Notes: generated by a model from the letters alone, not told the origin. A DNA stretch of 64,000 nucleotides from Streptomyces sp. AM 4-1-1 (GCF_029167625.1 NZ_CP119145.1:6200001-6264000); one strand, 5' to 3'. Positions 26,588 to 36,550 are shown, counted from the first letter of the stretch. A program made the numbers and translations.

Positions 26588-26588
26588 G

Positions 26589-29138
26589 ATGCGGTCCACA
26601 GACACCCGCGTCGGCGCCTCCGCCGGTGCTCCCGTCACCTCCGCCCCCACCCCCGCCGGGACTTCCGCCGGCACCCCCGCCGGGACTTCCGCCGGCACCC
26701 CCGCCGGGACTTCCGCCCGGACCCCCGTCCGCACTTCCGCCGGCATCCCCTCCGTCACTCCCGTCGGTACTTCCCCCGGCACCGACCAGGGTTCCCGCAC
26801 CAAGGGCGGCATCGGCGAGTCCACGCTCCGCCCCGACGGAATCCTGAAGGTCACCGGAGAGTTCGCGTACTCCTCCGACATGTGGCACGAGGACATGCTC
26901 TGGGGTCACACCCTGCGCTCCACCGTCGCGCACGCCGAGATCCTCTCCATCGACATCTCCGAGGCACTGGCGACCCCAGGTGTCCACGCCGTCCTCACCC
27001 ACGACGACCTGCCGACCGCTGTGAAGAACTACGGCCTGGAGATCCAGGACACCCCGGTACTCGCCCACGGCAAGGTCCGCCATCACGGCGAACCGGTGGC
27101 GCTCGTCGCCGCCGACCACCCCGAGACGGCCCGCCGCGCCGCCGCGAAGATCCGCGTCGACTACCGCGAACTGCCGCTCGTCACGGATGAGGCGTCCGCG
27201 ACCGCCCCCGGTGCCCCGCTGCTCCACGAGGACCGCGACGACCACTTCGCGGACCACGTCCCGCACCCGAACATCGTCCACCGCCAGCCCATCGTCCGCG
27301 GCGACGCGGACGCGGCGGCCGCCCGCGCCGATGTGATCGTGACCGGTGAGTACGTCTTCGGCATGCAGGACCAGGCGTTCCTGGGTCCCGAGTCCGGACT
27401 CGCCGTGCCCGCGGAGGACGGTGGCGTCGATCTGTACGTCGCCACCCAGTGGCTGCACTCGGACCTCCGTCAGATCGCCCCCGTGCTCGGTCTGCCCGAG
27501 GACATGATCCGCATGACGCTGGCGGGTGTCGGCGGCGCGTTCGGCGGTCGCGAGGACCTGTCGATGCAGATCCACGCCTGTCTGCTCGCCCTGCGCACCG
27601 GCAGGCCGGTGAAGATCGTCTACAACCGGTTCGAGTCCTTCTTCGGCCATGTCCACCGCCACCCGGCCAAGCTCCGGTACGAGCACGGGGCGACCCGCGA
27701 CGGCAAGCTCACCCACATGAAGTGCCGCATCGTGCTGGACGGCGGGGCCTACGCGTCCTCCTCACCGGCCGTCGTCGGCAACGCCTCCTCGCTCGGCGCC
27801 GGACCGTACGTCATCGACGACGTCGACATCGAAGCCGTCGCGCTCTACACCAACAACCCGCCGTGCGGGGCGATGCGCGGCTTCGGCGCGGTCCAGGCGT
27901 GCTTCGCGTACGAGGCCCAGATGGACCGGCTCGCCGCTCGACTCGGCATGGACCCGGTCGAGTTCAGACAGCTCAACGCCATGGAACAGGGCACGCTGCT
28001 GCCGACCGGTCAGCGGGTCGACTCACCCGCGCCGGTCGCCGAACTGCTGCGCCGCGTCAAGGCCAGACCGCTGCCGCCCGAACGCCAGTGGGAGAACGCG
28101 GGCACCGGCCCGGACGTACGGGCCCTGCCCGGCGGTCTCTCCAACACCACCCACGGCGAAGGGGTCGTACGGGGCGTCGGCTACGCGGTCGGCCTGAAGA
28201 ACGTCGGCTTCTCCGAGGGCTTCGACGACTACTCCACCGCCAGGGTCCGGATGGAGGTCGTGGGCGGCGAACCCGTCGTGACCGTGTACACCGCGATGGC
28301 GGAGGTCGGACAGGGCGGCGTCACCGTGCACGCGCAGATCGCCCGTACCGAACTCGGCGTCGGCCAGGTCACCGTCCACCCCGCCGACACACGGGTCGGC
28401 TCCGCCGGTTCGACCTCCGCCTCCCGGCAGACGTACGTCACCGGCGGCGCCGTGAGGCACACCTGCGAGGCCGTCCGGGAGCGGGTCCTGGAGATGGGCC
28501 GCCGCAAACTGGGCACCCACCACCCGGCCTGGGCCACCGCCGAACTCCTCCTGGAGGACGGCAAGGTCGTCACCGAGGGCGGTGAAGCGCTGGCCGACCT
28601 GGCCGACGTCCTGGAGGACGAGGCGGTCGACATCGAGCGGGAGTGGCGCCCCCGGCGCACGGAGGCGCTCGACCGCCGCACCGGACAGGGCAACGGCCAC
28701 ATCCAGTACTCCTTCGCCGCGCATCGCGCGGTCGTCGAGGTCGACACCGAACTCGGCCTGGTGAAGGTCATCGAACTCGCCTGCGCCCAGGACGTCGGCA
28801 AGGCGCTGAACCCGCTGTCGGTCGCCGGCCAGATCCAGGGCGGCACCACACAGGGGCTCGGCATCGCCGTCATGGAGGAGATCGTCGTCGATCCCAGGAC
28901 CGCGAAGGTGCGCAACCCGTCCTTCACGGACTATCTGATCCCCACCATCCTCGACACCCCGACCATCCCGGTCGATGTGCTCGAACTCGCCGACGAGCAC
29001 GCCCCGTACGGGCTGCGCGGCATGGGGGAGGCCCCGACCCTGTCCTCGACCCCGGCCGTCCTCGCGGCGATCCGGAACGCGACGGGTCTGGAACTCAACA
29101 GGACCCCGGTACGGCCGGAGCACCTGACCGGCACCTGA
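26589..29138 (+). CDS. Xanthine dehydrogenase molybdopterin-binding subunit
   Basis: This 849-residue catalytic subunit would hydroxylate hypoxanthine and xanthine to urate. Seen in order are the aldehyde-oxidase a/b hammerhead domain, then the Mo-cofactor domain with VGGAFGGRED, AMRGFGAVQ and GQGGVTVHAQI. Near the end is GLRGMGEAPTLSSTPAVLAAI with the catalytic Glu. The first 65 or so residues are an unusual extension of TPAGTSAG repeats before GGIGESTLRPDG. The ATG is one base past the previous stop. The substrate is inferred from PucR and could be another purine or N-heterocycle. Confidence 0.88.
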   Translation: MRSTDTRVGASAGAPVTSAPTPAGTSAGTPAGTSAGTPAGTSARTPVRTSAGIPSVTPVGTSPGTDQGSRTKGGIGESTLRPDGILKVTGEFAYSSDMWHEDMLWGHTLRSTVAHAEILSIDISEALATPGVHAVLTHDDLPTAVKNYGLEIQDTPVLAHGKVRHHGEPVALVAADHPETARRAAAKIRVDYRELPLVTDEASATAPGAPLLHEDRDDHFADHVPHPNIVHRQPIVRGDADAAAARADVIVTGEYVFGMQDQAFLGPESGLAVPAEDGGVDLYVATQWLHSDLRQIAPVLGLPEDMIRMTLAGVGGAFGGREDLSMQIHACLLALRTGRPVKIVYNRFESFFGHVHRHPAKLRYEHGATRDGKLTHMKCRIVLDGGAYASSSPAVVGNASSLGAGPYVIDDVDIEAVALYTNNPPCGAMRGFGAVQACFAYEAQMDRLAARLGMDPVEFRQLNAMEQGTLLPTGQRVDSPAPVAELLRRVKARPLPPERQWENAGTGPDVRALPGGLSNTTHGEGVVRGVGYAVGLKNVGFSEGFDDYSTARVRMEVVGGEPVVTVYTAMAEVGQGGVTVHAQIARTELGVGQVTVHPADTRVGSAGSTSASRQTYVTGGAVRHTCEAVRERVLEMGRRKLGTHHPAWATAELLLEDGKVVTEGGEALADLADVLEDEAVDIEREWRPRRTEALDRRTGQGNGHIQYSFAAHRAVVEVDTELGLVKVIELACAQDVGKALNPLSVAGQIQGGTTQGLGIAVMEEIVVDPRTAKVRNPSFTDYLIPTILDTPTIPVDVLELADEHAPYGLRGMGEAPTLSSTPAVLAAIRNATGLELNRTPVRPEHLTGT
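26649..26768 (+). repeat. 24-bp tandem repeat inside the molybdenum subunit gene
   Basis: A 24-bp unit occurs at 26649-26672, 26673-26696 and 26697-26720 (last bases differ), with two degenerate copies to 26768. Each encodes TPAGTSAG or a variant. Because the unit is a multiple of three, copy number can change without breaking the frame. Confidence 0.85.
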
Positions 29139-29182
29139 TCCGTACCCGTCCCCGTGCTTCACGTACCTGTAAGGAGAACGCC

Positions 29183-30301
29183 GTGCTGGACATCGCCGAG
29201 CAGCTCGACCGGTGGGTCGGGCAGGGCCGTGACTTCGCCGTCGCCACCGTCGTGGCGGTCGACGGCAGCGCGCCCCGGCAGCCGGGAGCGGCGCTCGCCG
29301 TCGACCGCGACGGCGCCGCGATCGGTTCGGTGTCCGGCGGGTGCGTGGAGGGCGCGGTGTACGAGCTGTGCCGGCAGGCCCTCGACGACGGGGTCACCGT
29401 CCGTGAGACGTTCGGGCACAGCGAGGAGGACGCCTTCGCGGCCGGCCTGACGTGCGGAGGCGCCCTCGACGTCCTGGTGACACCGGTACCCGCGGACGAC
29501 CCCGCGCGACCGGTGTACGCCGCCGCCGTGGCCGCCGCCGCGCGTGGGGAGGCGGCGGCGGTCGCGCGGATCACGCGGGGGCCCGCGGGTCTTCTCGGCC
29601 GGCCTCTCCTCGTACGCCCCGAGGGCCCGTACGAGGGCGGGCTCGGCGGACATCCCGAGCTGGACCGGAGCGCGGCGGCCGAGGCCCGCGCCCTGCTGGA
29701 CGCGGGGCGCACCGGCTGCGTCGTCATCGGCGCCGAGGGCTCGCGCTGTGGACAGCCGCTCACGCTGCTGGTCGAGTCGAGCGTGCCGCCGCCCCGCATG
29801 ATCGTCTTCGGGGCCGTCGACTTCGCCTCCGCCCTGGTGCGGGCCGGGAAGTTCCTCGGGTACCACGTCACGGTGTGCGACGCCCGGCCCGTCTTCGCCA
29901 CCAGGTCCCGGTTCCCGGACGCCGACGAACTGGTCGTCGACTGGCCGCACCGCTACCTCGCCTCGACCGCGACCGACGCGCGCACCGCCCTCTGCGTGCT
30001 CACCCACGACGCCAGGTTCGACGTCCCGCTGCTGGCGGCGGCGCTGAAACTGCCGGTCGCCTACGTCGGCGCGATGGGCTCGCGCCGGACCCATCTGGAG
30101 CGCAACGACCGGCTCCGCGAGGCCGGGGTCACCGAGCGGGAGCTGGCCGCGCTGCGCTCACCGATCGGGCTGGACCTCGGCGCCCGTACGCCGGAGGAGA
30201 CCGCGCTGTCGATCGCCGCCGAGATCGTCGCCGACCGGCGCGGCGGGAGCGGGACGCCGCTGACCGGCGCGCACACCTCGATCCACCATGAGGGGGTCTG
30301 A
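29183..30301 (+). CDS. xdhC: XdhC family molybdenum-cofactor sulfuration/insertion protein
   Basis: This 372-residue accessory protein has an N-terminal XdhC/CoxI domain (VVAVDGSAPRQPGAALAV, SGGCVEGAVYE) and a C-terminal Rossmann domain (MIVFGAVDFASALVRAGKFLGYHVTVCDAR, YVGAMGSRRTHLER). XdhC proteins bind and protect molybdenum cofactor during sulfuration and insertion into xanthine dehydrogenase. The GTG at 29183 follows AAGGAGAA. It is the last gene of the operon, with a hairpin directly after it. Confidence 0.88.
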   Translation: MLDIAEQLDRWVGQGRDFAVATVVAVDGSAPRQPGAALAVDRDGAAIGSVSGGCVEGAVYELCRQALDDGVTVRETFGHSEEDAFAAGLTCGGALDVLVTPVPADDPARPVYAAAVAAAARGEAAAVARITRGPAGLLGRPLLVRPEGPYEGGLGGHPELDRSAAAEARALLDAGRTGCVVIGAEGSRCGQPLTLLVESSVPPPRMIVFGAVDFASALVRAGKFLGYHVTVCDARPVFATRSRFPDADELVVDWPHRYLASTATDARTALCVLTHDARFDVPLLAAALKLPVAYVGAMGSRRTHLERNDRLREAGVTERELAALRSPIGLDLGARTPEETALSIAAEIVADRRGGSGTPLTGAHTSIHHEGV

Positions 30302-30308
30302 CGCCCTT

Positions 30309-30340
30309 CCCGTGGCAGGAAGCCCGCTCCCTGTCACGGG
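30309..30340. terminator. Hairpin terminator after the xanthine dehydrogenase operon
   Basis: CCCGTGGCAGG (30309-30319) pairs with CCTGTCACGGG (30330-30340) with one G-U pair and a 10-nt loop, 8 bp after the stop codon. Confidence 0.7.
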
Positions 30341-30587
30341 GGAAGCCGTCGGCCGGACGGCCCGGGACGGGCGCCGGGCGCCGATCCGTCCACGGTCGTC
30401 CCGGTACGGCGACCACCGCGGCCGAACCGACGGCCGCGTCACGGCGAGCGATGTCCGCAACCGGCGTACCGCGAGGGTCGTTTCGGCGCCCACGAACCGG
30501 GCGGGCGGCCCCGCGCTCCTTCCGGATCGCCCGCCGCGAACCACCGAAATCGGGCAGATTTCGCACCTGTTTGCCCGTATTTAGTGG

Positions 30588-30603
30588 GTCATAATCCTGG
30601 AAA
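30588..30603 (+). promoter_or_regulatory. Possible GlnR-type half-pair upstream of the urease operon
   Basis: GTCAT-(6 nt)-GGAAA resembles the actinobacterial GlnR pattern gTnAc-n6-GaAAc. Urease operons are known GlnR targets in streptomycetes. The match is imperfect. The region just upstream (30551-30577) also has an inverted repeat, CGGGCA...TGCCCG, of unknown meaning. Confidence 0.35.
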
Positions 30604-30628
30604 GGGACTTTTTGCGGTGCGTGGAAAG

Positions 30629-30658
30629 TTGCCACGGGCCGGTCGGCAGGCTTATAAG
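30629..30658 (+). promoter_or_regulatory. Predicted urease operon promoter
   Basis: TTGCCA (30629-30634) and TTATAA (30652-30657) are separated by 17 bp, which is a good HrdB-type promoter. Transcription would start near 30664, about 50 bp before ureA. The rest of the 414-bp gap (30302-30715) holds no gene. Confidence 0.65.
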
Positions 30659-30715
30659 AGGGATGTGGTCCGGTGATTCCGTGAATTCCGGGGGCTGCCG
30701 CCATGGAGGTTTCCC

Positions 30716-31018
30716 ATGTTTCTGACTCCGTCCGACACGGAGAAATTGCTGCTGAGTGTTGCCGGAATGGTCGCCCGTGACAGGCGCGAGCGCGGCGTTC
30801 TGCTGAACTACCCCGAAGTCGTCGCCCTGCTCTCCTGCTGGGTGCTCGAACGGGCTCGTGAAGGGGCGCCCGTGAGCGAGCTGATGGTCCGTGGACGGAC
30901 CGTGCTGACCCGTGCTGACGTGCAGGAAGGCATCCCCGAGATGCTGCACGACGTCCAGGTCGAGGCGACCTTCCCGGACGGGCGCAAGCTCGTCACGATC
31001 ACGGCGCCGATCCCGTGA
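30716..31018 (+). CDS. ureA: Urease gamma subunit
   Basis: This 100-residue small structural subunit of urease contains the family segments [38 protein letters not shown] and [22 protein letters not shown]. Compared with typical subunits it has Tyr in place of the usual His of LNHPEA, so it is a divergent member. The ATG at 30716 follows GGAGGT. It overlaps ureB by 4 bp. Confidence 0.9.
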   Translation: MFLTPSDTEKLLLSVAGMVARDRRERGVLLNYPEVVALLSCWVLERAREGAPVSELMVRGRTVLTRADVQEGIPEMLHDVQVEATFPDGRKLVTITAPIP

Positions 31019-31455
31019 TCCCCGGCGAGATCCGGACCGGACCGGGCGTGCTGACCGTCAACGAGAACGGCGTGAAAATACAGGTCATCGTGGTGAACGA
31101 CGGTGATCGCCCCATTCAGATCGGATCGCATCTGAATTTCCCCGACGCGAATCCCGCGCTTTCCTTCGACCGGGCGAGGACCGAGGGATTCCGCCTCGAC
31201 ATTCCGTCCGGTACGTCGATGCGGTTCGAACCGGGCGTGGGCGCCGAGGTGACGCTCGTCGAGCTGGCCGGGCGGCGCGTGGTGCCCGGGATCGTGCTCC
31301 CCGGAACACGTACCCGCACCCACCACCGCACCGCCGTCGGCTCCGACGCGAGGGAGTCCACCACCACCCGTGGCCCCGACGCGAGGGAGACCGCCACCGG
31401 TCCCGGCGCGGTGGCGGCCGACGACGCCCGTGCGGCAGGAGAGGAGGAGCACTGA
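31015..31455 (+). CDS. ureB: Urease beta subunit, divergent, with C-terminal tail
   Basis: This 146-residue beta subunit begins [11 protein letters not shown] and keeps the jelly-roll signatures [27 protein letters not shown] and EVTLVELAG. The usual GSHYHF core reads GSHLNF here, so both flanking His/aromatic positions are changed. About 40 Thr/Ala/Gly-rich residues follow the normal end. GTG start overlaps the ureA stop. It is probably functional as a structural part, because the nickel ligands are in UreC. Confidence 0.88.
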   Translation: MIPGEIRTGPGVLTVNENGVKIQVIVVNDGDRPIQIGSHLNFPDANPALSFDRARTEGFRLDIPSGTSMRFEPGVGAEVTLVELAGRRVVPGIVLPGTRTRTHHRTAVGSDARESTTTRGPDARETATGPGAVAADDARAAGEEEH

Positions 31456-31456
31456 C

Positions 31457-33160
31457 ATGGCCCAGCTGACCCGCGCGGCCTACGCGGCGCTGTACGGCCC
31501 CACCACCGGAGACAGGGTCCGGCTCGCCGACACCGACCTCTGGATCGAGGTCGAGGAGGACCGCTGTTTCGGCGGTGACGAAGCCGTCTTCGGAGGCGGC
31601 AAGTCCATCCGGGAATCCATGGCCCAGGCCACCACTCCGCGCGCCGAGGGCGCACTCGACCTGGTCATCACCAACGCCGTCGTCCTCGACCACTGGGGCG
31701 TCGTCAAGGCGGACGTCGGCATCAGAGCGGGCCGGATCGTCGCCCTCGGCCGCTCGGGCAACCCCGACATCAGCGACGGCGTCCACCCCGGCCTCGTCAT
31801 CGGCCCCGGCACCGACGTCGTCTCCGGCGAGGGCCGAATCCTCACCGCGGGCGCCGTCGACACCCACGTCCACTTCCTGATGCCGGAAACCCTGCACGAA
31901 GCCCTGGCCACCGGCACCACCACCGTCATCGGCGGCGGCACCGGAGCCACCGAGGGGTCCAAGGCGACCACCGTCACCCCGGGCTCCTGGAACCTCGCGA
32001 TGATGCACCGGTCCCTGGACGCGATCCCCCTCAACATCATGCTGTTCGGCAAGGGTTCCACCGTCGGCGACGAGGCCCTGCGCGAAGCGGCGCTCGGCGG
32101 CGCGGGCGGCTACAAGGTCCACGAGGACTGGGGCGCCACCCCGGCCGCGATCGACGCCGCGCTGCGCGCCGCCGACGCCCACGGCCTCCAGGTCGCCCTG
32201 CACGCCGACAGTCTCAACGAGGCCGGATACGTCGAGGGAACCCTCGACGCCATCGCCGGACGCGGCATCCACGTCTTCCACGCGGAGGGCGCGGGCGGCG
32301 GCCACGCACCGGACATCATCACCGTGGCCTCCCACCCCAACATCCTCCCCGCGTCGACCAATCCGACGCTCCCGCACACCGTCAACACCGTCGCCGAACA
32401 CCTCGACATGCTGATGGTCTGCCACCACCTCAACCCCCGTGTGCCCGAGGACCTGGCCTTCGCGGAATCCCGTATCCGCGCCACCACCATCGCCGCCGAG
32501 GACGTCCTGCACGACATCGGCGCCCTCTCCATCACCTCGTCCGACGCCCAGGCCATGGGCCGCATCGGCGAAGTCGTCTGCCGCACCTGGCAGGTGGCCC
32601 ACGTCATGAAGCGGCGCTTCGGCGACCGCGGCACCACCCTGCCCGCCGACAACGAACGCGCCCGCCGCTACGTCGCCAAGTACACGATCTGTCCCGCCGT
32701 CGCCCACGGCATCGACCACGTCGTCGGCTCCGTCGAACCCGGCAAGCTCGCCGACCTGGTGCTCTGGGACCCCGCCTTCTTCGGGATCAGACCCGCCGCG
32801 GTGATCAAGGGCGGCATGGTGGTGTACGCGCCGCTCGGCGACGCCAACGCCGCGATCCCCACCACCCAGCCCGTCCTGCTCCGCCCCACGGCCGCGGCCG
32901 GAGCCGGGGCCCATCTGTCGGTCAGCTTCGTCGCCCCCGCCGCGCTGGCCGACGGCCTCGCCGAACGCCTGGCCCTGTCCAGGGAGTTGGTCGCCGTACG
33001 GCCCACCCGCCACCTCACCAAGGCGGATCTGCCGAACAACACGGCGCTGCCCGCCATCGAGGTGGACCCGGAGACCTTCGCCATCCGGATCGACGGCGAA
33101 CCCGTCGAGCCCGCCCCCGCCGCCGAACTGCCGCTCACCCAGCGGTACAGCATGTTCTGA
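31457..33160 (+). CDS. ureC: Urease alpha (catalytic) subunit
   Basis: This 567-residue amidohydrolase hydrolyses urea to ammonia and carbamate at a dinickel site. All key residues are visible: HVH in AVDTHVHFL, the carbamylated Lys in [10 protein letters not shown], His in [10 protein letters not shown] and in [12 protein letters not shown], the flap MVCHHLNP, and the Asp of SSDAQAMGR. Some second-shell residues differ from the usual (HADSLNEAG for HADTLNESG, SSDA for SSDS). The ATG at 31457 follows GGAGGAG. The 3' end overlaps ureF by one base. Confidence 0.95.
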   Translation: MAQLTRAAYAALYGPTTGDRVRLADTDLWIEVEEDRCFGGDEAVFGGGKSIRESMAQATTPRAEGALDLVITNAVVLDHWGVVKADVGIRAGRIVALGRSGNPDISDGVHPGLVIGPGTDVVSGEGRILTAGAVDTHVHFLMPETLHEALATGTTTVIGGGTGATEGSKATTVTPGSWNLAMMHRSLDAIPLNIMLFGKGSTVGDEALREAALGGAGGYKVHEDWGATPAAIDAALRAADAHGLQVALHADSLNEAGYVEGTLDAIAGRGIHVFHAEGAGGGHAPDIITVASHPNILPASTNPTLPHTVNTVAEHLDMLMVCHHLNPRVPEDLAFAESRIRATTIAAEDVLHDIGALSITSSDAQAMGRIGEVVCRTWQVAHVMKRRFGDRGTTLPADNERARRYVAKYTICPAVAHGIDHVVGSVEPGKLADLVLWDPAFFGIRPAAVIKGGMVVYAPLGDANAAIPTTQPVLLRPTAAAGAGAHLSVSFVAPAALADGLAERLALSRELVAVRPTRHLTKADLPNNTALPAIEVDPETFAIRIDGEPVEPAPAAELPLTQRYSMF

Positions 33161-33849
33161 TGCGCGAGGCCCCGGCGCGCGGTCTCGCGCCCCTCCTGCT
33201 CGCGGACGGGCGGCTCCCGGTCGGCGCGTACACCTACAGCGCGGGCCTGGAGCCGGCCGTGGCGGCCGGACTCACCCGTGACCAGATCCCCGACCTGCTC
33301 AGGGCCCGGCTGCGGACCACGGCCGTCACCGAGGCCGCGGCCGCCGTCCTCGCGCTGCGGGCGGCGCGCGGCGACCCGGTGGACTACGGCCCCGTACAGC
33401 GGGCACTCGCCGCCAGAACCCCGGCGGCTCCCCTGCGCGAGGCCTCGGCCGCGCTCGGCCGGGGAGTGCACCGGCTGGCCCGGCGACTGGCCCCCGACCA
33501 CCCCGCGGTCACCGCGCTCGCCACCGCCCGCACCGCATCGCTGCGCCCGCTGCGACCGGTCGCGCTCGGCGCGCTCGGCGCCGTACTCGACGTGAACGAA
33601 AGGGAGTTGGCGTACGGAGTGGTTTACGACGAACTCCAGACCATCGCCTCGGCCGCACTCAAACTGCTGCCGGGCGACCCGCTCGACTCGGTCGCCTGGC
33701 TCCTCGCCGCCGAACCGGACGCCGAGTCCGCCGTGGCGACCGCCCTCACCGTGCGCACCCCGGGCGAACTGCCCGCCCGCACACCCCCGCTCACCGAACA
33801 GTGGGCACTCGAACACCAACGACGAGAACGGAGACTCTTCCTTGCCTGA
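33160..33849 (+). CDS. ureF: Urease accessory protein UreF
   Basis: This 229-residue all-helical accessory protein contains [27 protein letters not shown], the diagnostic UreF start, and a C-terminal [15 protein letters not shown] region. UreF joins UreD and UreG in the complex that inserts nickel into apo-urease. The ATG overlaps the ureC stop (TGATG). The 3' end overlaps ureG by 8 bp. Confidence 0.9.
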   Translation: MREAPARGLAPLLLADGRLPVGAYTYSAGLEPAVAAGLTRDQIPDLLRARLRTTAVTEAAAAVLALRAARGDPVDYGPVQRALAARTPAAPLREASAALGRGVHRLARRLAPDHPAVTALATARTASLRPLRPVALGALGAVLDVNERELAYGVVYDELQTIASAALKLLPGDPLDSVAWLLAAEPDAESAVATALTVRTPGELPARTPPLTEQWALEHQRRERRLFLA

Positions 33850-34540
33850 CCAGACATCCCCCCACACCCACCAGGTCCGTGCGCTGCGCCTCGGCGTCGC
33901 GGGACCGGTCGGCACCGGCAAGAGCTCGATCCTGGCCACCCTGTGCCGCGAGCTGTCCGGTGAACTGTCCATGGCCGTCGTCACCAACGACATCTACACC
34001 GACGAGGACGCCCGCTTCCTGCGCTCGGCGGGTGTCCTGCCCACCGAACGCATCCGCGCCGTCGAGACCGGCGCCTGCCCGCACACCGCGATCCGCGACG
34101 ACATCAGCGCCAACCTCGACGCGGTCGAGGACCTGGAGGAGGCGTACGGTCCGCTCGACCTCGTCCTCGTCGAGAGCGGCGGCGACAACCTCACCGCCAC
34201 CTTCAGCCCGGCCCTGGCCGACGCGCAGCTCTTCTGCATCGATGTCGCGGGCGGCGGCGACGTGGCCCGCAAGGGCGGCCCCGGCATCACCGGCGCCGAC
34301 CTGCTGATCATCAACAAGACCGACCTCGCCCCCCATGTGGAGGTCGACGTCGCGGCCATGGTCTCCGACGCCGAGTCGGTCCGGTCGGGACTGCCCGTGC
34401 TGGCACTGTCCAGGAAGGACGCCGCGTCCGTCGCCGAACTCGCCGACTGGGTGAGGGCCCTGCTCGTACGCCACCGCTCCGGCACCCATGTCCCCGCCGA
34501 TCCGGGCCCGATGGCGCCGCACGGCCACAGCCACACATGA
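33842..34540 (+). CDS. ureG: Urease accessory GTPase UreG
   Basis: This 232-residue SIMIBI GTPase supplies energy and nickel for urease maturation. The P-loop is [14 protein letters not shown], the metal-binding motif is [13 protein letters not shown] (Cys-Pro-His), and the GTP-specificity motif is INKTDL. The C-terminus ends with a small His cluster (PHGHSHT) that may hold nickel, which could compensate for the absence of ureE. The start is TTG 33842 with a GGAGAC site. Confidence 0.93.
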   Translation: MPDQTSPHTHQVRALRLGVAGPVGTGKSSILATLCRELSGELSMAVVTNDIYTDEDARFLRSAGVLPTERIRAVETGACPHTAIRDDISANLDAVEDLEEAYGPLDLVLVESGGDNLTATFSPALADAQLFCIDVAGGGDVARKGGPGITGADLLIINKTDLAPHVEVDVAAMVSDAESVRSGLPVLALSRKDAASVAELADWVRALLVRHRSGTHVPADPGPMAPHGHSHT

Positions 34541-35262
34541 CCGCGCCGACGGTCGTCACCGTCGAACGCGACGGCGCCGGCCGCCACCTCGCCCGCGACC
34601 TCGGTCCCGGTTCCTTCCTGGCGCCCCGTCCTCTGCTGCCGGTCCCGGACGGGCTGCGCATCGCGCTGGTGGGGACCACGGCGGGCCTGCTCGCCGGGGA
34701 CGACCTGTCACTGCGGATCACGGTCGGCCCCGGGGCCCGGCTGCGCCTCGTCGAACCCACCGGGCTCGTGGCCTACGACCACCGGGGCGGCACCTCGGCC
34801 TGGCGGGCCCGGATCGACATCGCGGAGGGCGGCGAACTGCGCTGGGACTCACAGCCGTTCGTGATCTCGTCGGGCGCGAGCGTCGAGCGCTCCATGGACG
34901 TCCGGCTGGCGCGCGGGGCCAGGATGGTGTGGCGCGACACCCTGGTCCTGGGCCGGTCGGGTGAGCGTGGCGGCGGTGTACGGGCGACGACCCGCGCCTC
35001 CTACGACGGGGATGAGCTGCTGGTCGAGGACCTGGACCTGACGGACCCGTGGCTGCGCGAGCTCCCCGGAATCCTGGGCCCGCACCGGGTCATCGGCTCG
35101 GTCACCGCCCTCGGCGGCAGACCGGGCGGTCCGCCCCACCCGTACCGCACCGATCTGGCGGGACCGGGCGCGCAGGTGCGCCTCCTGGACACGGTGGCGC
35201 CCGCCGTCGAGGCGGAACTCGGCCGGCTCACGGACGTCTGGGCGGCCTGGGAAGCGTCATGA
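34537..35262 (+). CDS. ureD: Urease accessory protein UreD/UreH
   Basis: This 241-residue beta-rich protein docks on apo-urease and recruits UreF-UreG. Family features are [43 protein letters not shown] and [17 protein letters not shown]. The ATG overlaps the ureG stop (ATGA). It is the last gene of ureABCFGD. No nickel transporter or ureE follows. Confidence 0.88.
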   Translation: MTAPTVVTVERDGAGRHLARDLGPGSFLAPRPLLPVPDGLRIALVGTTAGLLAGDDLSLRITVGPGARLRLVEPTGLVAYDHRGGTSAWRARIDIAEGGELRWDSQPFVISSGASVERSMDVRLARGARMVWRDTLVLGRSGERGGGVRATTRASYDGDELLVEDLDLTDPWLRELPGILGPHRVIGSVTALGGRPGGPPHPYRTDLAGPGAQVRLLDTVAPAVEAELGRLTDVWAAWEAS

Positions 35263-35353
35263 TGTGCATGATGCATGTGATGTGTATGGTGCAGAGTGCG
35301 GGCGTCGGGCGGGGGTGGAGCGCCGCATCACAACACGTCGAGGGAAGAGTGCG

Positions 35354-36106
35354 ATGAAGTCGGAGAACCTGGAGAACAAGGTCGCGGTCGTCACGGGCGG
35401 GGCGTCCGGCATCGGTGAGGCCGTCACCCGCGTGTTCGTCGAGCGCGGTGCCCGGGTGGTCGTCGTGGACCTCCAGCAGGCGGCCGGAGACGCGCTCGTC
35501 GGTGAGCTGGGCGACGCGGTGACGTTCATCCAGGGAGACGTCTCCGAGCGGTCCGTCGCCGACCGGGCGGTCGCCACGGCCGTGGAACGCTTCGGCAAGC
35601 TCGACATCCTGGTGAACAACGCCAGTGCCTCCCGGGTGCGGCCCTTCGTCGAGCAGACCGAGGACGACTGGCGGCTGGCGATGGACACCGGCCTGTACGC
35701 CACCCGCAACTTCATGCTGGCCGCTCACCCGGAGCTGCGGAAGGCACAGGGGGCGGTCGTCAACTTCGCGTCCGGCGCGGGCATCGACGGACAGCCGAAC
35801 CAGACCTCGTACGCGGCCGCGAAGGAAGCCATCCGCGGACTGAGCCGGGTGGTCGCCAACGAGTGGGCCGTGGACCAGATCCGGGTCAACGTCGTGTCGC
35901 CGATGGCCGCCACGGCGGGTGTCACCCGGTGGGCCGAGGCCAACCCCGAGCAGTACCGCCTCTCGGCCGCCAAGGTCCCGCTCGGCCGGTTCGGCGACCC
36001 CGTGAAGGATGTCGCCCCGGTCGTCGCCTTCCTGGCGAGCGACGACGCCCGCTACATCACGGGCCAGACCCTGATGGCCGACGGCGGAGCGATCAAGCTG
36101 CGCTGA
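35354..36106 (+). CDS. Short-chain dehydrogenase/reductase (SDR)
   Basis: This 250-residue classical SDR has cofactor motif VVTGGASGIGEAV, the NNAS variant of NNAG, catalytic Ser in NFASGAG, and Tyr-x3-Lys in SYAAAKEA. The Asp ending beta-2 (VVVVDLQQ) favours NAD(H). The substrate is not indicated. The ATG at 35354 follows AGGGAAGAG. The 91 bp upstream begin with an unusual TGATG/GCATG-rich stretch (35259-35290) that contains a TATGGT -10-like hexamer. It is therefore probably transcribed separately from the urease genes. Confidence 0.85.
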   Translation: MKSENLENKVAVVTGGASGIGEAVTRVFVERGARVVVVDLQQAAGDALVGELGDAVTFIQGDVSERSVADRAVATAVERFGKLDILVNNASASRVRPFVEQTEDDWRLAMDTGLYATRNFMLAAHPELRKAQGAVVNFASGAGIDGQPNQTSYAAAKEAIRGLSRVVANEWAVDQIRVNVVSPMAATAGVTRWAEANPEQYRLSAAKVPLGRFGDPVKDVAPVVAFLASDDARYITGQTLMADGGAIKLR

Positions 36107-36268
36107 GCCGCGCACCGGGGCCGACGCCCCGCCCGGCGCCGGCCCCGGTCCACCTCCGCCGGCGGCTCCCGTACCGTTCGCGTGTCCCCGTCCAGCGCGG
36201 TCGGCGGGAGCGTCACCCGGACCTGACGGACGGATCGCCCGGCGGCGGGAGTCCGTCCCGTCAGAACT

Positions 36269-36550
36269 TCAACAGGCCCGGGGTGTCGGGCACTCGGCGG
36301 ACTGGTGGGCCGAGGTCGCCGGCGTGCCGGACCCGCACCGGACCACGGCCACCACCTCGTCGCGGATCACCGGCAGGTCCGTCCAGCGGGCGGCCGTCTC
36401 CAGGGTGTCGGCGACGAAGCCGGGACCCGGCGTGAAGCCGTCGGCGGACCTGCCGGCCGGCATCCGCCCGTCGGCCCGGCGTTCGAACACGGCCGCGGTG
36501 GCCTTTCGAAGCTCTCGCCGAAGATCGCCGGACCGATCAGCGGGAGGCAC
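36269..36550 (-). pseudogene. Possible remnant of an ADP-ribosylglycohydrolase-type gene
   Basis: The frame reads PADGFTPGPGFVADTLETAARW and then VIRDEVVAVVRCGSGTPATSAH. This resembles the C-terminal part of ADP-ribosylglycohydrolase-family proteins (xWVVDTLxxA, then AVxxGxDTDTTAA), but the acidic metal motif is lost and the rest of the protein is absent. There is no ribosome site. The likeness is short and could be chance. The surrounding 36107-36536 region holds nothing else I can identify. Confidence 0.3.
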
